Shown piece by piece: positions 56,765 to 64,000 of a stretch of 64,000 bases of DNA. The notes beneath the pieces were generated by a model. The model had not been told where the DNA came from, searched no databases, and saw only the letters and a program-made list of their open reading frames with translations. The stretch is from Shewanella sp. GD04112 (GTDB taxonomy: Bacteria; Pseudomonadota; Gammaproteobacteria; Enterobacterales; Shewanellaceae). Numbering within the stretch: position 1 is the stretch's first letter; every line of letters begins with the position of its first letter. Both the position numbers and the translations under genes were made by a program. Where the stretch lies: the NCBI RefSeq assembly GCF_029835735.1, contig NZ_JAOEAL010000001.1, forward strand, positions 3,348,001-3,412,000. Reading direction: 5' to 3'.

Positions 56765-58120
56765 ATGATAGTAAAAGTCAGCCCTAAGGGCAGCATGGAT
56801 CAGCTTTCACAACTTGAAGTTGATCGCCTCAAAAAAAGCGCCAAAAGCGCCCTATATCAACTGTATCGTAACTGCTCACTCGCGGTACTCGCCGCGGGTT
56901 TAAAGACCGACAATTCTAAAGCACTATTTGAGCAATATCACGACTTCGACATCAATGTACTGCAACGTGAACGCGGGGTTAAGCTAGAGCTTATCAATCC
57001 ACCGGAACAAGCCTTTGTTGATGGCCAAATTATCACAGGGATCCAAGAACACTTGTTTTCGGTGTTGCGGGATATCCTTTACATCAGCGACAAGTACGAC
57101 ACCCTTAAACATATCAATCTCACTAACGCCAGCCATATTACTAACGTAGTGTTCGATATTTTGCGTAACGCCCGCGCCATCGCACCGATGAAAGACCCCA
57201 ATGTGGTCGTCTGTTGGGGTGGTCACAGTATTAATGCCGTCGAATATCAATACACCCGCGAGGTGGGCTATCAGCTTGGCCTAAGAGAACTCGATATTTG
57301 CACTGGCTGTGGCCCTGGCGCGATGGAAGGCCCGATGAAGGGCGCGGCAATTGGTCATGCGAAACAGCGGATTAAGAATGCCCGTTATATTGGTCTCACT
57401 GAGCCCAGTATTATTGCCGCCGAGCCGCCTAACCAAATTGTTAACGAGCTGGTGATTTTACCCGATATCGAAAAACGCCTAGAGGCGTTTGTGCGTCTAG
57501 GCCACGGCATTATTATTTTCCCCGGCGGTGCGGGTACCGCCGAAGAGTTACTGTATATTTTGGGCATTTTGCTCAATAAAGAAAATCAGGAAACCCCCTT
57601 CCCACTGGTGCTCACAGGACCCAGTGAGAGCGCGGATTATTTTATTAAAATTGACGAGTTTATCGCCGCCACCTTAGGGTCGGAGGCGCAGCAAAAATAT
57701 CAAATCATCATAGACAATCCCGCCGAAGTCGCGCGGGTGATGAAGCAAGGCATGGAGCAAGTGAAAACCCATCGCCGCGCCACTGGCGATGCCTATCAAT
57801 ATCAATGGGGACTAAAGATAGAACCGGAGTTCCAATTGCCATTTATCCCTAGCCACGAGGTGATGGCCAACTTGGATTTACATTATCAGGCCAATAAAGC
57901 CGAACTGGCCGCCAATTTGCGTAAAGCGTTTTCGGGTATCGTGGCGGGTAATGTAAAATCAGACACCATCAAGCAGATTGAACAACTAGGCCCCTTCCAC
58001 ATTAAAGGGGATCCACATTTAATGGAGCTGATGGACAATTTGCTGGGCGCTTTTGTCGCCCAACATCGGATGAAACTGCCGGGAAGCGCTTATGTTCCCT
58101 GCTATCAAATAGTGAAGTAA
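56765..58120 (+). CDS. ppnN: PpnN, nucleotide 5'-monophosphate nucleosidase (YgdH)
   Basis: 451 aa with AAGGAG upstream. The LOG-family catalytic segments are present: GCGPGAMEGPMKGAAIGH and FPGGAGTAEELLYILGILL. PpnN hydrolyses purine and pyrimidine monophosphates to base and ribose-5-phosphate and is regulated by (p)ppGpp in E. coli. Length matches E. coli YgdH. It is 14 bp before xni, so the two are cotranscribed. Confidence 0.95.
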   Translation: MIVKVSPKGSMDQLSQLEVDRLKKSAKSALYQLYRNCSLAVLAAGLKTDNSKALFEQYHDFDINVLQRERGVKLELINPPEQAFVDGQIITGIQEHLFSVLRDILYISDKYDTLKHINLTNASHITNVVFDILRNARAIAPMKDPNVVVCWGGHSINAVEYQYTREVGYQLGLRELDICTGCGPGAMEGPMKGAAIGHAKQRIKNARYIGLTEPSIIAAEPPNQIVNELVILPDIEKRLEAFVRLGHGIIIFPGGAGTAEELLYILGILLNKENQETPFPLVLTGPSESADYFIKIDEFIAATLGSEAQQKYQIIIDNPAEVARVMKQGMEQVKTHRRATGDAYQYQWGLKIEPEFQLPFIPSHEVMANLDLHYQANKAELAANLRKAFSGIVAGNVKSDTIKQIEQLGPFHIKGDPHLMELMDNLLGAFVAQHRMKLPGSAYVPCYQIVK

Positions 58121-58134
58121 AACAATAACCGCCA

Positions 58135-58917
58135 ATGAATAAGTTTTTAATTATCGATGGTCTCAACTTAGTTCGCCGGATTTATGCGGCGATCCCAGAT
58201 GAGAACGATATGGACAGTTTAACGGAGCGTGTGAGTGTCGCCTGCACTAAACTGCTGCGCATTCACCACCCGACCCATGTCGCCATTGTCTGGGATGGTG
58301 ATGAGATCTCCTGGCGTAAACAGCTTTACCCCGATTATAAAAAGGGCCGTAAACCTATGCCCGAGCCTCTGGCAGCGGGCTTACCAGCACTGCAGGAACA
58401 CCTGAAAAGCTTACCAATCCAATCGATTTATGCCGCAGCCGAGGCCGATGATGTTATAGCTACCCTTGCGATGAAAACCGCCAAAGCCCAAGGTGAGGCC
58501 GTTATCGTGTCGACCGATAAAGGCTTCAGCCAACTCAATCACCCGCGTATCAGCCAATGGGATCATTTTAATCAGCAGTACCTCAACATCGCTGAGCTTG
58601 AGCAAAAATTGGGCGTCGATCGCAGCCAATTCCTTGATTTAATGGCACTGGCGGGTGATAGCGGCAATAAAATCCCTGGCATCGCAGGCATAGGCCCAAA
58701 ATCGGCGGCAGAATTACTGCGAACCTTCAGAACCCTAGCTGCGCTGTTTTCTTCTCTGCCCAATCTTGGCGCGAAACAAGCCAAGAAGCTGGCTGAAGGA
58801 CGAGATATGGCTCGCCTCAGTTATAAATTAGCCCAATTACAAATCGATTTGCCCTTAAACATCAACCTCAAGGATTTTAGGGTCAATGGCCCCGCCAATA
58901 CGCCGCAGCTCGATTAA
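58135..58917 (+). CDS. xni: Xni, flap endonuclease (exonuclease IX homolog)
   Basis: 260 aa. The FEN/5'-3' exonuclease fold is seen in FLIIDGLNLVRRIYAA, WDGDEISWRKQLYPDYKKGR, AEADDVIATLA and the helix-hairpin-helix NKIPGIAGIGPKSAAELL. It cleaves 5' flaps in DNA repair and Okazaki fragment processing. The downstream position from ppnN supports the call. Confidence 0.95.
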   Translation: MNKFLIIDGLNLVRRIYAAIPDENDMDSLTERVSVACTKLLRIHHPTHVAIVWDGDEISWRKQLYPDYKKGRKPMPEPLAAGLPALQEHLKSLPIQSIYAAAEADDVIATLAMKTAKAQGEAVIVSTDKGFSQLNHPRISQWDHFNQQYLNIAELEQKLGVDRSQFLDLMALAGDSGNKIPGIAGIGPKSAAELLRTFRTLAALFSSLPNLGAKQAKKLAEGRDMARLSYKLAQLQIDLPLNINLKDFRVNGPANTPQLD

Positions 58918-59027
58918 CGCATCTTGTTAACACTAAGTTGCAATAAAGCCGTTTACCTTAGGCCATCAAAGGCGTATTTTATTGACTTGCCAGATAGTAC
59001 ATTGGATATGCAAAGGAATTAGATTCA

Positions 59028-59456
59028 ATGAAATCAAAAACTTCGGTCATTATTGGCAGTATATTTGCCGCATATGTCGCCTTCGTCGCTGTTGTGGTGC
59101 TGGTATATGAGCCCACCCCGGATGAAATGGATTGGGAAGATAGACAAGTCTATAACAGCCAGAAATTAAATGAGTTAACCCTAGGACAGGACATTTCCAC
59201 CGTCAAAAGCCTCTTTGGCAAGGCCGATTTTACAGAAGCCAAATCCCTTAAAGATGGCCAACTACAAGTACTCTTTTATCGTACTCACCATGAAAAATCC
59301 GATGGCGTGACCACCAAAGAAGAATGCACCCCACTGATTTTTAAAGACGATAAACTCGTGGCATGGGGCGATGATACCTATAAACAGTACCTCGAAGCTG
59401 GCACCGATATCGTTAGCCGCACCGCCAAAGAAGCCGAAAGCTCAAGCAAAAATTGA
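59028..59456 (+). CDS. DUF3192 membrane-anchored protein
   Basis: 142 aa. One N-terminal membrane helix (VIIGSIFAAYVAFVAVVVLVY) is followed by a small domain with KLNELTLGQDISTVKSLFGKADF and CTPLIFKDDKLVAWG, the SmpA/OmlA-like pattern of DUF3192. Function unknown; a lipid-bilayer-anchored assembly factor is one possibility from the fold resemblance. Confidence 0.85.
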   Translation: MKSKTSVIIGSIFAAYVAFVAVVVLVYEPTPDEMDWEDRQVYNSQKLNELTLGQDISTVKSLFGKADFTEAKSLKDGQLQVLFYRTHHEKSDGVTTKEECTPLIFKDDKLVAWGDDTYKQYLEAGTDIVSRTAKEAESSSKN

Positions 59457-59519
59457 TTTGGCTCTGGTATAACTATCATCCCTAAGCTAAATATCGTGAG
59501 CGTTTAAACAATATCCCCA

Positions 59520-59553
59520 AATGGCAATGTAATACCGATTCATTGCCATTGTT
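59520..59553 (+). terminator. Hairpin after the DUF3192 gene
   Basis: A 10-bp perfect stem AATGGCAATG (59520-59529) / CATTGCCATT (59541-59550), followed only by GTTT. Confidence 0.6.
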
Positions 59554-59880
59554 TCCCCCAGTGACAAGCCACCGATTTATTTAACAAGAATCATCCCTAA
59601 AGGGTCGACGGCGACATCTGCAACAACTATCACACGGCTACTAACCATGAAAGGTATACAGTCGTATTCGAATTTAGATACTTTTGAGTGATTTTAGGGC
59701 AAGATTAGTACGTCTCAACTCAACCGCTAAAAAATAAAAGCATTTGGAATCAATTAATTATTTAAGCCTTGGTTTTAGTTAATCGGTTTCGAAAAAGAGG
59801 ATGTGCGTTTTCAGGATGGTTTATTAAATGGGAAACTGATAAGTTCTTTATATACAAATAGTTAATTCTGTACTTTTACT
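59554..59880. other. AT-rich intergenic stretch
   Basis: No gene, repeat or clear promoter was recognised. It separates the chromosomal DUF3192 gene from the cassette-like region and could be the original flank of an integron array. Confidence 0.4.
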
Positions 59881-59919
59881 GCTCTAACAAAATAAACGTG
59901 CACTAATCACATGTTAGGC
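59881..59919. other. attC-like boundary 1 (short, degenerate)
   Basis: CTCTAAC (59883-59889 region) and GTTAGGC (59913-59919) resemble the outer RYYYAAC and GTTRRRY core sites of integron attC. The interval is only ~38 bp, shorter than a functional attC, so it would be a deleted remnant. Confidence 0.35.
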
Positions 59920-60195
59920 CCCATGGAACACATCGACGTTGAAGGGATACATAAGAACGCCGCTTACCCTGTACAACGGCTGCCGGTGCTTGATACCGCC
60001 GCGATGAGATCTGCAAACTTGAGTTCTGCCTCGATGGCGAGCTAGGCTTTGCAGCACATGAATTCTCCCTGCACCGAGCTTGGCAGTGCTGAGGTCCTCT
60101 CTCTTTTGGAGAGCAACCCATCTATTGAGTTCAACGACTCTAGCATTAGTGCTCGGGACGTCGAGAGACTCTTGTCTGCCCATTCTCCAGCTGGG

Positions 60196-60257
60196 GCCTA
60201 ATAACTCATTTAAGCCGAAGCCGTTTAGTGGCTCGGCGTTATTCAAGCGTAATTTAT
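60196..60257 (+). other. attC-like site 2
   Basis: GCCTAATAACTCATTTAAGC opens the site and CGGCGTTATTCAAGCGTAAT closes it. The arms pair as AATAAC/GTTATT and GCCGAAGCC/GGCTCGGC, with one unpaired A on the left arm, as in the extrahelical bases of attC. It resembles attC sites of the form GCCTAACAA...TCAAGCCGA...CGGCTTAATTCAAGCGTTAGGC. The right core is degenerate (GTAATTT for GTTAGGC). A minus-strand frame (59914-60261) reads through it and is probably not a gene. Confidence 0.55.
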
Positions 60258-60275
60258 ACAACGGAAGTAATTAAT

Positions 60276-60884
60276 ATGATTAACCTATTGATAAATAAAT
60301 CTGATCTAGCCGAAATGAACGAAACCTCTTTTGGTGGAAAACCAGTTAAGAATAAAGGTGAAGATTTTCACTGGCCGACTTGTGCTTGCTGTAACCTTCC
60401 AATGCAATTTTTGGCGAAAATCTCGGTTGAAGAAGAATTACATCAAATTTTCATGTGCCAAAACGATCCTGGAATGTGCGACGATTCGGATGCTGATGGC
60501 GGCGGCAACGCTGTAATCGTAATAAAACCATTTGACCTTGAATTTGTCCAAGTCCCATCTGAAGGCAAAACGCTTCGAGATACAGCGCACTCAGCTCAGG
60601 TAGTATCGGTCGATGGAGATGACTACGAAGCAGCAAGAAGAGAATGGGCGGAAAAAAATGGCGTTAGCCCTCGAGAGGTATTAGGTCAAATTTCCGGTGA
60701 ACCCGCATGGATTCAAGGTGATGAAACACCTAATTGCACTGCATGTAATGAACCAATGGAATTTGTCGTTCAACTAGAACAAGGACCAAACTGGGAAACA
60801 GAAATAAATTTTGGCGGCGGTGGGGTGGCGTATTCGTTCGTCTGTCGCTGTAACGGTTCTGCAAGTTTTTTATGGCAGTGCTAA
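60276..60884 (+). CDS. Cassette-type DUF1963-like protein with two zinc-knuckle pairs
   Basis: 202 aa from the ATG at 60276 (ACGGAAG upstream); the longer start at 60228 lies inside the attC-like site. The N-terminal half (FHWPTCACCNLPMQFLAKISVEE, then LHQIFMCQNDPGMCDD) resembles the DUF1963/YwqG family, in which CxxC pairs precede a beta-rich core. The C-terminal half has a second pair, NCTACNEPMEFVVQL, and ends SFVCRCNGSASFLWQC. Function unknown. It is flanked by attC-like sequence on both sides. Confidence 0.75.
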   Translation: MINLLINKSDLAEMNETSFGGKPVKNKGEDFHWPTCACCNLPMQFLAKISVEEELHQIFMCQNDPGMCDDSDADGGGNAVIVIKPFDLEFVQVPSEGKTLRDTAHSAQVVSVDGDDYEAARREWAEKNGVSPREVLGQISGEPAWIQGDETPNCTACNEPMEFVVQLEQGPNWETEINFGGGGVAYSFVCRCNGSASFLWQC

Positions 60885-60889
60885 TACCA

Positions 60890-60989
60890 ACAAATAACAA
60901 GTCAAAACACGTCGGGCTTGGTAAAGCTGTGATCTTTTTGGCTCCAACAAGTCACAAACTTAAACCAACGAGTGTTTAAGGCGTTACTC
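60890..60989 (+). other. attC-like site 3
   Basis: It starts AAATAACAAG just after the DUF1963-like gene and ends AAGGCGTTAC, the boundary pattern TAACAA...GGCGTTA of long attC/VCR-type repeats. The inner arms pair imperfectly (AAAACAC...TTGG with CCAA...GTGTTT). About 100 bp. Confidence 0.4.
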
Positions 60990-61062
60990 AACAGATATCT
61001 TAATCCGAAAGCAACTTATTCGAGTAAAAACTCGCTCGCTTTGGTCCTTTATTCCCATAAAA

Positions 61063-61086
61063 AAACGCCACCTTACGGTGGCGTTT
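61063..61086 (-). terminator. Terminator of the S9 peptidase gene
   Basis: AAACGCCACC (61063-61072) / GGTGGCGTTT (61077-61086), followed on the minus strand by a T-run. Confidence 0.9.
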
Positions 61087-61113
61087 GCTTATGAATAAAC
61101 CTAAAACAGACGG

Positions 61114-63930
61114 TTACTCATCATCGGCTTTATATTCGACATAGGCTTCGCCTTGGCTTAACCAAGTTGGCGCAGGTTTACCTTTAAGATAATGGTCGAA
61201 ATATTCCATCATCCGAATGCTGTAATCGAGCTTATTGGGGTATTTCTTCAGATGATGGGGTTCATCTTCATATTGTAAAAACACCACATCTTTACCCGCA
61301 CGGCGCATCGCCAAGTACATTTCAACACCTTGCTCCCAAGGCACCGCATCGTCTTTATCGCCAAACATGATCATCAACGGCGTTTGAATGCGATCGGCAT
61401 AGAAGACCGGCGAGTTCTCGATATACTTTTGCGGTGCAGCGAAGAGGCTTTCACCTATGCGGCTTTGGCCCGTTTCGTATTGGAATTGGCGCGCAAGCCC
61501 TGTGCCATGGCGAATTCCACTGTAGGCGCTGGTCATGTTGGCGACAGGGGCACCAGCCACCGCGGCTTTAAACATCTTGGTTTGAGTGATGGCAAACGCG
61601 GTTTGATAACCGCTCCAAGAGTGTCCTTGTAAACCAATGGCGTTAGCATCGGCAACGCCCATGTCGATAAGCTTTTGCACGCCCGAGGTCAGGGCTTGAA
61701 CCGAACTGGCACCGGGATAACCGATATCGAAACGAATATCCGGCAAGAATACCGCATAACCATTATTCACATACCAAGCGAAGTTTGGTCTGTGGTTGAC
61801 CTTCATTTGCGGGAAGGCATGCAGTCTGTCGGTCATAAAGCGATAGTAGTAAACCAGCACAGGATAACGCTCGCCCGCTTGATAGTTCGTCGGCTTAATC
61901 AACACGCCATCGAGCGGCTTGCCATCGCCATTGGTCCAATGCACTAATTCGGCTTGGCTCCAATTAAAGGCTTGGCGCTGCTTATCTAAGTCGGTTTGCT
62001 TCACGGCATTGTGTGGAGCCTGATAGCTTGCAGTATACAAGTCAGGGAACAGATCGAAGCGCTCCTTAGAGAACACTAAGGTATCGGCATCTTTACTGCG
62101 CCCAAGCACAGTTAATTTATACTCGCCTTCCATCAAGGTCTTAACGCCCGCTTCGCCTAAGGTCGCTTGATAAAAACCATCGGCCTTAGTCTTGTCGCTG
62201 TAACCATGCAGCAGCACAGTGGCATTGTAGGCCAGTGTGGTTGGCTCATCGGGATTATCGACTAAACCTTCAACACGATATTGGATTTTTTGGGCGCGGC
62301 CCTGCCCTGCGGTTAAAGCAAATCCGCTTTTCGATGCGGTATTAAACTGCCACACATCGTATTTGTCGTAGACGAGAAAACCTGCATCGTCCTTCAGCCA
62401 AGGGCCAAAACCATAACCCGGCGCATTGGAGGGATAATCATGGTCTTCATCGGCAAAACTCACCTTTAAAGACTTGGTCAGATTAGTACGGCGCCCTTCG
62501 GCAATATCGTATAAATACACATTACCTTGCTGATAATAGGCCACATATTTACCGTCGCCCGATAAGCTCGGCTCAGCATCGCTGGGTTGTTGGGTTAACA
62601 GCGGTAACTTGCGACCCGTGTTGATATCCACCAAGTAATAATCTTGATAAAAACCCGCCCAAGTGATCATCTTGCGATAGGGTAAGTCAGAGCTTGCCAG
62701 CATATAACGCTTATGCTGCGACAGAGTCACATCCGGCACCGTTTTATCGCCAAGCTGCACCACATTGTTTGAACCTAAATGCAGCACGGCTAAGTAAGTG
62801 CGCTTTTGCTCTTTATCATATTGCTTGATTTCATGGGGTTTAATCCGTGGATCGTCCCCATGCCAAACCTTAAGTCCACGTAGGCCTGTGACAATCTCTT
62901 TGTCGTAAAGATCTTTTTCTTCGACAATTTTCTTCAGGCTGAGCTGCTGGCTCACTTCAGGCACGCGGCCAAAGAAGAGTCGTTCACTGTCTAGGGAGAA
63001 GTTTAAACTTGCGTAACGGTTTAACGTCCACTCTTTGGTGTTTGACACAGGGCGAATTTTGCCCGAAGCGATATCGACAAGGCTTAACTGATAACTGCGG
63101 CCATAGGGTAATTCACTCGCATCCCCTTGAGTAAAGGCCAGCCAGCGACCATTTTTCGACAGTGAAACCGCACCGATTTGCTGAGTTTGAGATTCAAATG
63201 CCGTTGATTTTTTGTAGTCTTTCAAATCAATCAGTTGCAGTTGATGTTGTTTCGCCTCGATATCATTGACCGCAACGGCCAAGCGGCGACTGTCTTTATC
63301 AAACTGATAGGCGGTCACATGCTCCAGATCCACCCGCTGCGATGGCGAAGATAAATTCACTAAACTCAAACGACGTCCTTGGTCGAATTTATCGACCTTC
63401 ACCTTCTCGGCTTTGGGCTTATCATCAGTGCCTTCGGTTTTCTCTTTGGTGTCTTTCTTGGCCTCTTCGTCGGCTTCAAACCAAATGGCTAAATGCGCGC
63501 CATCGTCGCTAAAGACAAATTCTTTTACCCGTTCAAATTTGGTTTGCGTACCCGTTTCAGTGTCGAGCAGTACCATATCGGCCTTAAGCTTTTTCTTCGC
63601 TTTAGCATCGCTGGTTTCAACGGTGAGTAAACTGGGTTTAACCGCCATGGCTACATAACGGCCTGTGTGACTCACGATAGGATCCGAGCCACCTTCAATC
63701 TGAAACGCTTTACCTGTTTGTAGATTCTTTATCAAACCATGGCTATCGCCACGATCCGGTGCCACCTCCACCGCGAGCACTTGACCATTGTCAGCGATAA
63801 CGGGTTTTTCGAGGGACTCAAAATGCATAATGTCGGTCAGGGTAAGCGGTTTAGTGCTGGTTTCTGCATGGGCATTGGGCAGTATTCCGAGGGATAACAG
63901 CACTAGCGATGTGATAGGTAATAACTTCAA
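61114..63930 (-). CDS. Secreted S9-family prolyl oligopeptidase-like peptidase
   Basis: 938 aa from a TTG at 63930 with GAGGAAG upstream; no better in-frame ATG was found near it. A signal peptide (ITSLVLLSLGILPNAHA) precedes a beta-propeller-like domain (~40-640) with a Lys/Glu-rich insert at 160-185. The C-terminal alpha/beta hydrolase has Ser771 (GHSWSGY), an Asp in GDKDDAVPW and a His in EDEPHHLKKYPNK. It is probably periplasmic or secreted and degrades peptides. Confidence 0.9.
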   Translation of the reverse strand: MKLLPITSLVLLSLGILPNAHAETSTKPLTLTDIMHFESLEKPVIADNGQVLAVEVAPDRGDSHGLIKNLQTGKAFQIEGGSDPIVSHTGRYVAMAVKPSLLTVETSDAKAKKKLKADMVLLDTETGTQTKFERVKEFVFSDDGAHLAIWFEADEEAKKDTKEKTEGTDDKPKAEKVKVDKFDQGRRLSLVNLSSPSQRVDLEHVTAYQFDKDSRRLAVAVNDIEAKQHQLQLIDLKDYKKSTAFESQTQQIGAVSLSKNGRWLAFTQGDASELPYGRSYQLSLVDIASGKIRPVSNTKEWTLNRYASLNFSLDSERLFFGRVPEVSQQLSLKKIVEEKDLYDKEIVTGLRGLKVWHGDDPRIKPHEIKQYDKEQKRTYLAVLHLGSNNVVQLGDKTVPDVTLSQHKRYMLASSDLPYRKMITWAGFYQDYYLVDINTGRKLPLLTQQPSDAEPSLSGDGKYVAYYQQGNVYLYDIAEGRRTNLTKSLKVSFADEDHDYPSNAPGYGFGPWLKDDAGFLVYDKYDVWQFNTASKSGFALTAGQGRAQKIQYRVEGLVDNPDEPTTLAYNATVLLHGYSDKTKADGFYQATLGEAGVKTLMEGEYKLTVLGRSKDADTLVFSKERFDLFPDLYTASYQAPHNAVKQTDLDKQRQAFNWSQAELVHWTNGDGKPLDGVLIKPTNYQAGERYPVLVYYYRFMTDRLHAFPQMKVNHRPNFAWYVNNGYAVFLPDIRFDIGYPGASSVQALTSGVQKLIDMGVADANAIGLQGHSWSGYQTAFAITQTKMFKAAVAGAPVANMTSAYSGIRHGTGLARQFQYETGQSRIGESLFAAPQKYIENSPVFYADRIQTPLMIMFGDKDDAVPWEQGVEMYLAMRRAGKDVVFLQYEDEPHHLKKYPNKLDYSIRMMEYFDHYLKGKPAPTWLSQGEAYVEYKADDE

Positions 63931-64000
63931 TGTCTTCCTCTTTTATGTAGTTGTTAGACTAAAGTAGACTTTTTTAACCATTGGTCCTCCATCATCGTTA

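Noticed and set aside
59914..60261. 115-aa minus-strand ORF in the cassette-like region
   Set aside because: It reads through the attC-like hairpin, has no ribosome binding site and shows no recognisable domain.

Overview
The window looks like chromosomal DNA of a marine or aquatic gammaproteobacterium, most likely Shewanella. The main reason is the pfaA-pfaB-pfaC-pfaD polyunsaturated fatty acid (EPA) synthase cluster at the left end. The remaining gene content fits this: mgtE, rdgC, ppnN-xni, phoBR-pstS, an M61 peptidase, a YfaZ-like outer membrane protein and several GGDEF proteins. The genus call is an inference from gene content; no rRNA or tRNA gene was seen.

Layout. Bases 1-11.6 kb hold the 3' end of pfaA and complete pfaB, pfaC and pfaD. 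pfaA/pfaB and pfaB/pfaC overlap by 4 nt, and pfaC and pfaD are separated by a hairpin-rich 128-bp spacer; a strong terminator closes the operon. From 12.2 to 19.8 kb is a run of small stress-type genes: DUF6572, DUF1328, a small lipoprotein, a DSP phosphatase/lipid kinase fusion, a sigma-54 activator with a degenerate receiver, a DUF2383 four-helix protein, a BON-domain protein with its own sigma-54 promoter, and DUF3224. From 20 to 28.5 kb come a YgjV-like membrane protein, a minus-strand MarR / M14 amidohydrolase / FAH / Crp-like run, a PhnA-type zinc protein, a TonB receptor with a palindromic Fur box, DUF2461 and a TetR regulator divergent from two glutathione S-transferase genes. From 30 to 41.5 kb are an RNA m5C methyltransferase, a 52-aa charged protein, a 1041-aa acetoacetate decarboxylase-like/FAD oxidoreductase fusion, a 7TM-GGDEF protein, an EamA transporter, YfaZ, a GNAT protein, MgtE and a glutathione peroxidase.

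From 41.6 to 49.5 kb the notable feature is three plus-strand intergenic elements that look like sibling small RNAs. Each has a TTCATCAT seed followed by a CU-rich stretch, a CTAGCGC block, and a terminator hairpin built on GCAACC/GGTTGC. They lie around an M1 aminopeptidase gene and before pstS. Their seeds are complementary over about 10 nt to the start codon region of the porin gene at 49.45 kb. pstS has a good Pho box and is followed upstream by phoR and phoB; an IS200/IS605-type element sits between phoB and the porin gene.

From 49.7 to 59.5 kb are rdgC, an M61 peptidase divergent from a TPR/degenerate GGDEF protein, an active-looking diguanylate cyclase, ppnN-xni and a DUF3192 protein. 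Bases 59.88-61.0 kb look like a remnant of an integron cassette array: attC-like sites flank a DUF1963-like two-zinc-knuckle protein, and no integrase is present in the window. The window ends in a secreted S9 peptidase gene on the minus strand.
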